Shown here piece by piece: positions 1 through 5,627 of a DNA stretch of 10,035 bases. The DNA comes from Campylobacteraceae bacterium. GTDB taxonomy: Bacteria; Campylobacterota; Campylobacteria; Campylobacterales; Sulfurovaceae. A program made the position numbers and the translations under genes. The stretch's first letter is position 1. Every line of letters starts with the position of its first letter. Where the stretch lies: positions 1 through 10,035 of the forward strand of contig JAMOSL010000063.1 of assembly GCA_027063105.1 (NCBI GenBank). Reading direction: 5' to 3'. The notes under the pieces are model-generated. The model was not told the origin of the DNA, made no database searches, and saw only the letters and a program-made list of their open reading frames with translations.

Positions 1-484
1 AAGGTAATTTTTTTAGCTTCTCTTTTTTAGCTTTTTTACCAGTTGTATCAAGTTTAACTGATATTTTAAACATTTTTAGAGTTGGTAGAATAATAAAATC
101 TTTTGCATCAGTTAATTTAGCCAAAATTTTAATCGTCTCTTCTAATCCAAGCTTAGAATTTGGAGATACTGCCATTGTAAACCATATATTGTAATCATGA
201 TTTCTCAAATAATTGTGGCTAACACCCGGATGAGCATTAATAATTGAAGAGGCATTATCTATATCAATCTCATCAACTCTAAAAGCAACTAAAGATGATT
301 TATATCCTAATCTCTTTGTGTCAAAGATAGCAGAAGTCTGTCTAATAATTTTTTCATCTTTTAGTTTTTGAACCATAGATATAATATCTTTAGTTGAACT
401 GTTTAACTCTTTTGCTAAAATTTCAAAAGGTTTAGGACTCATCGGAAAAGCATTTTGCATCTGATACAATAATTCATCTTGCAT
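1..484 (-). CDS. Siroheme decarboxylase-like protein (AhbA/AhbB/NirDLGH family), C-terminal end cut by window edge
   Basis: I translated this by hand from an ATG at 484: 161 residues are visible and the frame runs off the window at base 1. The N-terminal part (about 5-50) looks like an Lrp/AsnC winged helix. The core motif HPGVSHNYLRNHDYNIWF (85-102) and the later LPTLKMFKI (133-141) are hallmarks of siroheme decarboxylases, which remove acetate carboxyl groups from siroheme to give didecarboxysiroheme. That product leads to haem d1 (NirDLGH) or to haem by the Ahb route. Such proteins are often mislabelled as AsnC regulators. A GGAG 6 nt upstream supports the start. At 161 residues the single-domain protein is close to full length; the Lys-rich visible end (KKAKKEKLKK) is probably near the C-terminus. 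A siroheme-synthesis gene lies about 430 bp away (916-1482, same strand). I cannot tell which paralogue (AhbA, AhbB, NirD, L, G or H) it is. Confidence 0.85.
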   Translation of the reverse strand, partial: MQDELLYQMQNAFPMSPKPFEILAKELNSSTKDIISMVQKLKDEKIIRQTSAIFDTKRLGYKSSLVAFRVDEIDIDNASSIINAHPGVSHNYLRNHDYNIWFTMAVSPNSKLGLEETIKILAKLTDAKDFIILPTLKMFKISVKLDTTGKKAKKEKLKKLP

Positions 485-515
485 TTAAAACTCCATTATA
501 ATAAAATATAATAGT

Positions 516-521
516 ATTGTA
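516..521 (-). promoter_or_regulatory. Possible -10 box for the siroheme decarboxylase gene
   Basis: On the minus strand the hexamer TACAAT lies 31 nt before the ATG at 484, predicting a leader of about 25 nt that contains the GGAG at 491-494. Other A/T-rich hexamers lie nearby, so this is only the best candidate. Read-through from the SRP RNA gene is an alternative. Confidence 0.3.
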
Positions 522-530
522 TCTAAAATA

Positions 531-561
531 ATAAAAAATTTGTTAAGGGGAGAAATACCCC
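531..561 (-). terminator. Intrinsic terminator of the SRP RNA gene
   Basis: On the minus strand GGGG (561-558) pairs with CCCC (550-547) around a 7-nt loop. A T-rich tract follows, including six T at about 533-538. The GGGG is also the 3' end of the SRP RNA, so the stem is short and shared with the mature RNA. The arrangement fits a small-RNA terminator, but the stem is only four G-C pairs. Confidence 0.5.
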
Positions 562-661
562 TCTTCAGATACCTACGGCACATAACAAGAGAAGGTGGGC
601 TGCTATGTTCCCATCCTGACCCAGTGTCCTCAAATGCTATTGCATAGGTCTAAAGAGAGGC
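558..661 (-). ncRNA. ffs: Signal recognition particle RNA (small bacterial 4.5S type)
   Basis: The minus strand carries the conserved helix-8 core GGTCAGGATGGGAACATAGC followed by AGCC. It has an ATG-GGAA-CAT tetraloop hairpin and the asymmetric loop bound by Ffh, the protein partner in co-translational targeting of membrane proteins. The ends pair over distance: CCTCT...AGACCTA at the 5' end (about 660-645) with TAGGTATCT...AGAGG at the 3' end (about 575-560). This gives a single rod of about 104 nt without an Alu domain, as expected for a Gram-negative small SRP RNA. The exact ends are inferred from this pairing. The gene is divergent from the tRNA-Ser gene. Confidence 0.92.
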
Positions 662-696
662 ACTCAAAATACAAATGTATTCTCAGTGTCTCTCTT
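653..696. repeat. 44-nt imperfect palindrome over the SRP RNA promoter and 5' end
   Basis: AAGAGAGGCACTC on the left pairs with the reverse complement of CAGTGTCTCTCTT on the right. The inner arms AAAATACA and TGTATTCT pair too, leaving an A/T-rich loop. Only a few mismatches occur. The left arm overlaps the first bases of the SRP RNA and the palindrome contains its likely -10 box. It could fold as a hairpin on either strand. Confidence 0.7.
666..671 (-). promoter_or_regulatory. Likely -10 box of the SRP RNA gene
   Basis: TATTTT on the minus strand ends 4-5 nt before the inferred 5' end of the SRP RNA (about 660). No -35 hexamer is recognisable, which is usual for sigma-70 promoters in this class. 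The box lies inside the 653-696 palindrome. Confidence 0.4.
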
Positions 697-758
697 AATG
701 TAGATTGCTATTTTATCAGAAAATATCTTAAATAACTTTAAATTTAAAATATTTTGTG

Positions 759-764
759 TATAAT
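759..764 (+). promoter_or_regulatory. -10 box of the tRNA-Ser gene
   Basis: A perfect TATAAT lies 19 nt before the tRNA 5' end, predicting a start near 771 and a short leader. A/T tracts fill the upstream region and there is no clear -35 box. Confidence 0.6.
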
Positions 765-783
765 TTCTATCTTCAACACAAAT

Positions 784-871
784 AGAGAGGTGGCCGAGTG
801 GTTGAAGGCGCACGACTGGAACTCGTGTATGGGGCAACTCATCGAGGGTTCGAATCCCTTCCTCTCTGCCA
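784..871 (+). tRNA. tRNA-Ser (anticodon GGA)
   Basis: The acceptor arms AGAGAGG (784-790) and CCTCTCT (861-867) pair fully, followed by G73 and an encoded CCA (869-871). The anticodon stem CACGA/TCGTG encloses loop CTGGAAC, with anticodon GGA at 818-820, which reads UCC and UCU. The T arm contains GGTTCGAATCC. The long variable arm after the anticodon stem makes it a class II tRNA, as expected for serine. Its length of 88 nt is normal. Confidence 0.97.
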
Positions 872-877
872 GAAAAT

Positions 878-900
878 AATCTAAATAATATTTAAAGATT
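878..900. terminator. Possible weak bidirectional terminator between tRNA-Ser and cysG
   Basis: AATCTAAA and TTTAAAGATT form an inverted repeat with a 2-nt bulge between the 3' end of the tRNA gene (+) and the stop of the convergent cysG-like gene (-). T-rich DNA follows on both strands (ATTATTTTCT on the minus strand, CAATTTTATG on the plus strand). The stem is almost all A-T, so it would be weak. Confidence 0.3.
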
Positions 901-915
901 CAATTTTATGCGTTC

Positions 916-1482
916 CTAACTAAAATTTTTATTCATATAATCTTTAACCATTTGTTCAAATTTTCTCATTCTATTTTTACCTTTTGGTATCTCTTCTCTA
1001 AGTATTTTCATATTTTCAAGAAATCCATCTATATTTTTTGGTATTTTATGTTCAAAATATTCTTTTATCTGTTTAGCAAAAGCTGGTGATGAACCTGAAG
1101 TTGAGAATGATATTGTTAAATCACCCCTTTTAATGTATGATGGAAAAATGAAATCACAATAGGCTGTATTGTCAACACTATTAACTAAAGTTCTACTCCC
1201 TCGACTCTCATCATATATCTCTTTATGAATTTTAATAGTATCTGTAGCTATTATTACAATATCAAAGCCATTAATATCTCCTGACATATAAGGTCTTAAT
1301 TTATAACTTAGATTTTTATCTTTAATTATTTCTCTTAACGGTTCAGAAATGAATGGAGCTATTATTGTTATATTTTCTGTAAAATCTAATAATTTTTCTA
1401 TTTTTTCTGTAGCAATACTTCCTCCACCTACAAGTAGAATTTTTAGTTTTGACATATCTATATACATAGGGAAAAAAGACAT
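916..1482 (-). CDS. Precorrin-2 dehydrogenase / sirohydrochlorin ferrochelatase (Met8-like, CysG N-terminal domain)
   Basis: This 188-residue protein matches the Met8p/CysG N-terminal family, which oxidises precorrin-2 with NAD+ to sirohydrochlorin and inserts iron to make siroheme. Visible features are an N-terminal Rossmann fold with LLVGGGSIA (16-24), the motif VNSVDNTAYCDFIFPS (100-115) with D104 at the catalytic Asp position of CysG, and RGDLTISFSTSGSSPAFA (119-136). No methyltransferase domain is present, so a separate uroporphyrinogen methyltransferase must act first. The ATG abuts the upstream moeA stop (TAAATG), with AAGGA about 7 nt before the start, so the two genes are probably co-transcribed and translationally coupled. 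Siroheme made here would feed the decarboxylase at 1-484 as well as sulfite or nitrite reductases. Confidence 0.93.
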   Translation of the reverse strand: MSFFPMYIDMSKLKILLVGGGSIATEKIEKLLDFTENITIIAPFISEPLREIIKDKNLSYKLRPYMSGDINGFDIVIIATDTIKIHKEIYDESRGSRTLVNSVDNTAYCDFIFPSYIKRGDLTISFSTSGSSPAFAKQIKEYFEHKIPKNIDGFLENMKILREEIPKGKNRMRKFEQMVKDYMNKNFS

Positions 1483-2712
1483 TTAATTTTCCTTATTTGT
1501 TGTAAATATATTTTTATTTATAGAACTGTTTAATTGAAATTTAATAGGTATCATTTTTACCTCATCATCTCTATTTAAAAAAGATAGATTAATATCTGAT
1601 ACAATCATTCCATCTGCTTCTGCTAATGGAGAAACCATACCTGCTGATTGACTTTTTAAAGGTGTGAATAAATTACCATCAAATGAACCTAATATAACGC
1701 TATTTCTACCAGCTTTAATTTTATAATCTTCTGCCATTTTTGTATTAATTATTCCATGATAATATTCATTAGTTCCTGAAAGCTTTAATATAATAGGTTT
1801 TACGAACATCTCATAATTTGTCATAGATGCTAATGGATTACCTGCAAGATTAACAACTATTGTTTTACCTATCTTCCCTATCGTCGTTGGTTTTCCAGGT
1901 TTTATATTAACTCCACTAAAAAAAGTTTCCATGCCAAGTTCTCTGAATGCCTCTTTTGTAAAATCCTTATCTCCAACACTTACACCACCACTTGTTATAA
2001 TTAAATCAGCTGATAGTGCTTCTATTATGGAAGATTTTAAAGATTCAATAGTATCACCACTTCCTCCAATATATTGAACACTACAACCTAACTCTTTAGC
2101 TCTAGCCAAAAACATTGGGGCATTAGAGTTATATAGCTGATGTGGTTTAATCTTTTCATAATGAGGCCTAAGCTCATCACCTGTTCCAAATACAGCTACT
2201 TTAACTTTTCTAACAACACTTACATGAGTTAATCCTTGACTAGCAAATAGTGCAATTGTATAAGCAGATACCCTATCACCCTTTTTAATATAAGTTTTAG
2301 ATGATTTTATATCTTCACCTGCAAATCTGATATGTGCATTTTTTCTTATATTATTTGGCAAAGATACAATCTCTCTATTAACTTCTACATCTTCTATAGG
2401 AACAATAGCTTCCGTTCCTTCGGGAATTGATGAACCAGTCATAATTCTAATTGCCTCATTCTCCTGAAGTATAAAATTACTATCATCTCCAGCATATATA
2501 ACTCTATTACTATTTACATTCTCTCCAGTATTAGATAATTTAACAGCATATCCATCCATAGCAGAGTTGTCAAATCTTGGTAAATCAAATACTGCACTAT
2601 AATTACTACAAATAGTTCTACCTATGCTACTTTCAATAGGAATAATCTCACTTGATAGAATATTAATCTCTTTATAGATAATATTTAATGCATCTATGAT
2701 AGATATAGCCAT
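1483..2712 (-). CDS. moeA: Molybdopterin molybdenumtransferase MoeA
   Basis: MoeA inserts molybdate into adenylylated molybdopterin to complete the molybdenum cofactor in the cytoplasm. The 409 residues match the usual length (about 400-410). Signatures in order are LPRFDNSAMDGYAV (44-57), FGTGDEL (175-181), NSNAPM (195-200), ITSGGVSVGDKDFTKE (239-254), the glycine/proline loop VNIKPGKPTTIG (268-279) and NLAGNPLASMTNYEMF (288-303). A short C-terminal domain IV follows. The ATG is preceded by AAGG and by an extended -10 promoter shared head to head with the 2786 gene. It is the first gene of a two-gene unit with the siroheme synthase. This pairing suggests supply of cofactors for enzymes such as nitrate reductase; that link is inferred. 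Confidence 0.95.
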   Translation of the reverse strand: MAISIIDALNIIYKEINILSSEIIPIESSIGRTICSNYSAVFDLPRFDNSAMDGYAVKLSNTGENVNSNRVIYAGDDSNFILQENEAIRIMTGSSIPEGTEAIVPIEDVEVNREIVSLPNNIRKNAHIRFAGEDIKSSKTYIKKGDRVSAYTIALFASQGLTHVSVVRKVKVAVFGTGDELRPHYEKIKPHQLYNSNAPMFLARAKELGCSVQYIGGSGDTIESLKSSIIEALSADLIITSGGVSVGDKDFTKEAFRELGMETFFSGVNIKPGKPTTIGKIGKTIVVNLAGNPLASMTNYEMFVKPIILKLSGTNEYYHGIINTKMAEDYKIKAGRNSVILGSFDGNLFTPLKSQSAGMVSPLAEADGMIVSDINLSFLNRDDEVKMIPIKFQLNSSINKNIFTTNKEN

Positions 2713-2742
2713 AATTAAACCTTTTTTAAATTAATTTTGAAG

Positions 2743-2751
2743 ATTATAGCA
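2743..2751 (-). promoter_or_regulatory. Extended -10 promoter of moeA-cysG
   Basis: The minus strand reads TGCTATAAT, a perfect TATAAT with the extended TGn element. The predicted start near 2736 gives a leader of about 24 nt containing AAGG before the moeA ATG. The opposite-facing -10 box at 2760-2765 is only 11 nt away. Confidence 0.65.
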
Positions 2752-2759
2752 AAATAGAG

Positions 2760-2765
2760 TATAAT
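2760..2765 (+). promoter_or_regulatory. -10 box for the membrane protein-rsmE unit
   Basis: A perfect TATAAT precedes the strong AAGGAG at 2774-2779 and the ATG at 2786. The predicted start near 2772 would leave a leader of only about 14 nt, with the ribosome binding site almost at the 5' end. It lies back to back with the moeA promoter. Confidence 0.55.
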
Positions 2766-2785
2766 TTGCTGTTAAGGAGTATATA

Positions 2786-3199
2786 ATGATTCAAGAAGCA
2801 ATATTTTACCATTCGGTAATAGTTAAAATGTTTTTGGTTTTACTTTTATTTAACTTATTAGTACCAATCATATTTAATAAAAGTATAGCAACAGAGATGA
2901 GATGGACAAGATTAACATTCTTTCTATTTTCAGGAGTATTAAGCATGACTTTATTTTCAGGATTAATAGCCTATATGCTTATGGATATACCTTGGAATAG
3001 GATAATGACATTGATGGTTTTATCCTTTATTATTTTAAGTGGATTTGAGATAACTAGAAGTAAAAAATTACATGAGTTATGGATGCTTAGTAAAAGAGGA
3101 ACATCTATATCTTGGAAGTATGTTTTATTAGAGATAACAGTTATAGCTGTTATAGTTTTATTAATAATATTGGAGAAAAAAGGTGCAATATCTTTATAA
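2786..3199 (+). CDS. Small four-helix integral membrane protein, function unknown
   Basis: The 137-residue product is mostly hydrophobic. Likely transmembrane segments are at about 10-30, 43-65, 71-90 and 110-130, with a charged stretch RSKKLHELWMLSKRG (91-105) between the last two. No cleavable signal peptide, metal motif or catalytic signature is visible, and I do not recognise the family. The start is well supported: AAGGAG ends 6 nt before the ATG. The last 17 nt overlap the start of rsmE, so the two genes are translated from one message. It resembles the kind of small inner-membrane protein often annotated only as hypothetical in this class. The reading frame is real, judged by its clean hydrophobic pattern, ribosome binding site and promoter. 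Confidence 0.8.
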   Translation: MIQEAIFYHSVIVKMFLVLLLFNLLVPIIFNKSIATEMRWTRLTFFLFSGVLSMTLFSGLIAYMLMDIPWNRIMTLMVLSFIILSGFEITRSKKLHELWMLSKRGTSISWKYVLLEITVIAVIVLLIILEKKGAISL

Positions 3200-3857
3200 T
3201 AAAGAGGCTGGAGTATCTTCTTTAGAATTAACTGGAGATGCACATAAGTATATCTTTAAAGTTCGTAGACATAAAGTCGGTGAAGAGATATATCTTAGAA
3301 ATTTAGATGATGATATTATTTATAAATATAGAATATATATTATGGATAAAAGGACATCTACTCTAATACTAATAGAGAAGAAAAATTATATGGTTAGTGC
3401 AAAGTCTAAACTACATATTGGTTGGTGTATTATAGATGTAAAAAATATAGAGAAGATGCTACCTTCGTTAAATGAAATAGGAGTTGATAAAATTACTTTT
3501 ATATATTGTAACCGTTCACAAAAGAGTTTTAAGGTAGAGTTTAATAGGTTAAATAAAATTTTATTAAACTCTTCTCAACAATCTGGTCGTAGTACAATTA
3601 TGAAGTTAGATATAAAAGAAAATCTAAATAGCTTTATAGAAGATAATCCTGATAGTTATCTCCTTAATTTCTCTGAAAATATATTATCTGATAATAACAA
3701 GAATGATATAAAAAGTATAGTAATTGGATCTGAAGGTGGATTAACAGATGATGAGGTTCTATTATTTAATCAGGATAAGATAGTAGGTCTTAATACAGCA
3801 CTTATTTTAAAAAGTGAAAGTGCTGTATCTGCAATTGCAAGTAAAATTTTAATATAG
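3183..3857 (+). CDS. rsmE: 16S rRNA (uracil1498-N3)-methyltransferase RsmE
   Basis: RsmE is a SPOUT-class S-adenosylmethionine enzyme that methylates N3 of U1498 in 16S rRNA in the 30S subunit. The 224 residues fit the family (about 225-245). The N-terminal PUA-like part carries HKYIFKVRRHKVGEEIYLRN (21-40). The knotted SPOUT part shows KNIEKMLPSLNEIGVDKITF (87-106), SSQQSGRS (130-137, in place of the usual SEQSGR), VIGSEGGLTDDE (180-191) and LNTALILKSESAVSA (203-217), which line the cofactor site. The start is GTG: GGAG lies 7 nt before it, and no in-frame ATG precedes the conserved N-terminus. It overlaps the upstream membrane protein gene by 17 nt and the convergent aroC by 9 nt. Confidence 0.92.
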   Translation: MQYLYNKEAGVSSLELTGDAHKYIFKVRRHKVGEEIYLRNLDDDIIYKYRIYIMDKRTSTLILIEKKNYMVSAKSKLHIGWCIIDVKNIEKMLPSLNEIGVDKITFIYCNRSQKSFKVEFNRLNKILLNSSQQSGRSTIMKLDIKENLNSFIEDNPDSYLLNFSENILSDNNKNDIKSIVIGSEGGLTDDEVLLFNQDKIVGLNTALILKSESAVSAIASKILI

Positions 3858-4919
3858 TTTCTTGATATGTTCCATTTTACTTCCCATATTTAAAAGTAAC
3901 ATATCAGCTAATACCAATGCCATCATTGCTTCACATACAATAGTTCCTCTAATTGCGACACAGGGATCATGTCTACCTTTTAGTTCACAAGTTACTTCAT
4001 CACCTTCTGTTGTAACTGTTTGTTGAGGTTTAAAAATTGATGGTGTTGGTTTAAAATGAGTTTTTACTATAATTGTGTCACCATTACTAATTCCCCCTAG
4101 TATTCCTCCAGAGTGATTACTTCTAAACCCATTTTTATCAATCTCATCATTATTTTCTGAACCTTTAAAATGAGTTGAGAGTATTCCATCACCTATTTCA
4201 ACAGCTTTTGATGCATTAATTCCCATCATTGCATCTGCTAATACAGCATCCAGTTTATAATATAGTGGTTGACCTAATCCTATTGGTACACCTGTGGCTG
4301 TTGTTAATACCACTCCACCAACAGAGTCATGATTTGATTTAGCATTTAGTATTGCCTCTTCTTGCTGAGATTCTATATTTTTATCTAATGCATACATTCT
4401 ACTTGTTTTTGCATATTCAAAATCTATATCTTGGCTAGATATTCCATTAATTTCATAAATACCTGATTGTATCTCTATGCCAATCTCTTTTAATACTAAC
4501 TTTGCAATAGCTCCACCTGCTACTCTTGCTGCTGTCTCTCTTGCACTAGAACGACCACCACCTCTATAATCTCTAACTCCATACTTATTAAAATATGTAA
4601 AATCAGCATGAGCTGGTCGGAATAAATCTTTAATACTATCATAATCGCGACTCTTTTGATTTGTATTAAATATTATCATCATAATTGGAGTCCCTGTACT
4701 AACACCCTCAAAAACTCCTGATAATATTTCTACTTTATCATCCTCTTTTCTTCCTGTTTCTAATGGACTCTTCCCTGGTTTTCTCCTATCAAGTTCTGAT
4801 TGTATAAAATCTTCATCTATTTTTAGTCCAGCTGGAACACCGTCTACTATGCAACCTAATGCTTTTCCGTGAGACTCTCCGAAAGTTGTTAATATCAGTT
4901 TTTTCCCAAAATTATTCAT
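3849..4919 (-). CDS. aroC: Chorismate synthase
   Basis: AroC performs the last shikimate step, converting 5-enolpyruvylshikimate-3-phosphate to chorismate with reduced FMN. The 356 residues match the family (350-370). All three family signatures are present: FGESHGKALG (13-22) with H17, YRGGGRSSARETAARVAGG (118-136), and RSNHSGGILGGISNGD near residues 266-281. The second conserved histidine is in RPAHAD (101-106). Nothing suggests inactivation. The ATG follows the rnc stop by 12 nt, with AGGA upstream, so it is the last gene of the TPR-rnc-aroC operon. The stop lies inside the 3' end of rsmE on the other strand, with no room for a terminator between them. Confidence 0.97.
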   Translation of the reverse strand: MNNFGKKLILTTFGESHGKALGCIVDGVPAGLKIDEDFIQSELDRRKPGKSPLETGRKEDDKVEILSGVFEGVSTGTPIMMIIFNTNQKSRDYDSIKDLFRPAHADFTYFNKYGVRDYRGGGRSSARETAARVAGGAIAKLVLKEIGIEIQSGIYEINGISSQDIDFEYAKTSRMYALDKNIESQQEEAILNAKSNHDSVGGVVLTTATGVPIGLGQPLYYKLDAVLADAMMGINASKAVEIGDGILSTHFKGSENNDEIDKNGFRSNHSGGILGGISNGDTIIVKTHFKPTPSIFKPQQTVTTEGDEVTCELKGRHDPCVAIRGTIVCEAMMALVLADMLLLNMGSKMEHIKKLY

Positions 4920-4931
4920 TGTATATCCTAT

Positions 4932-5600
4932 CTATCTTAATGTCTTTAATGCTATTTCTGCTGCTTTTTGTTGAGCCTCTTTTTTACTTTTACCTTGTGC
5001 TGTTGAAATTATATCACCATGTAAAATTATTGATATTTCAAACTCTTTTTTATGGTCTGGGCCAAAAGAACGAATCAATTCATAAGTTGGAGTTATTCCA
5101 TGAGATGCTTGTGTTAATTCTTGAAGAGCTGTCTTATAATCTCTTGATAGAGAACGGAGATCAATCTGTTCATGTGTTTCATTTAGAAGCTTTATTACAA
5201 TATCTTTTACAATAATTAATCCACCTTCAATATATATAGCTCCAATCAGTGCTTCAAAAGCGTTAGATAATAGAGATGATTTTCCACGACCATTATTATT
5301 CTCTTCAGCTATTGATAGATATAAATATTTACCTAAATTTATCTTTTTTGCAATCATTGTAAATCCATTTTCATTCACTAAAGATGCTCTTGTTTTAGAT
5401 AATATACCTTCATCTGAATCTTGGAATTTATAAAATAGGAATTCTCCAACAATTAAGTCTAATACGGCATCACCTAAGAATTCTAATCTTTCATTGTTAT
5501 ATGGTTTTTTATAACTCTTATGAGTTAATGCTTCGATAATTAAATCTTTATCTTTAAATGAATAGGATAATCTTTGTTCCAATTCTTTATATTCATTCAT
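4932..5600 (-). CDS. rnc: Ribonuclease III
   Basis: RNase III cuts double-stranded RNA, including the 30S rRNA precursor, in the cytoplasm as a dimer. The 222-residue protein has the usual layout: catalytic domain 1-150 and double-stranded RNA-binding domain about 153-222 (DYKTALQELTQ..., ending GKSKKEAQQKAAEIAL). The signature NNERLEFLGDAVLDL (35-49) supplies E40 and D44. In the second metal motif, LLSNAFEALIGAIY (110-123), E116 is present but the usual Asp is N113 (codon AAC). The start ATG has GGAG 8 nt upstream. The gene sits 27 nt after the TPR gene and 12 nt before aroC. In Campylobacter, as I recall, rnhA lies directly upstream of rnc; it is absent here. Confidence 0.95.
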   Translation of the reverse strand: MNEYKELEQRLSYSFKDKDLIIEALTHKSYKKPYNNERLEFLGDAVLDLIVGEFLFYKFQDSDEGILSKTRASLVNENGFTMIAKKINLGKYLYLSIAEENNNGRGKSSLLSNAFEALIGAIYIEGGLIIVKDIVIKLLNETHEQIDLRSLSRDYKTALQELTQASHGITPTYELIRSFGPDHKKEFEISIILHGDIISTAQGKSKKEAQQKAAEIALKTLR

Positions 5601-5627
5601 ACTTTTATCTCCTTATTTTATCAACTT

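Noticed and set aside
1..484. Reading this gene as an Lrp/AsnC transcription regulator
   Set aside because: The conserved decarboxylase motif at residues 85-102 and LPTLKMFKI fit siroheme decarboxylases better.
784..871. tRNA-Ser as an integration site for a mobile element
   Set aside because: No integrase gene and no repeated copy of the tRNA 3' end is visible in the window.
2971..3243. Minus-strand open frame of 90 codons over the membrane protein gene
   Set aside because: It lies antisense to a well-supported gene, has no ribosome binding site or recognisable motif, and runs into rsmE.
4859..5215. Plus-strand open frame of 118 codons over rnc and the aroC start
   Set aside because: It is antisense to two certain genes; its leucine-rich translation is what reversed A/T-rich coding DNA gives.
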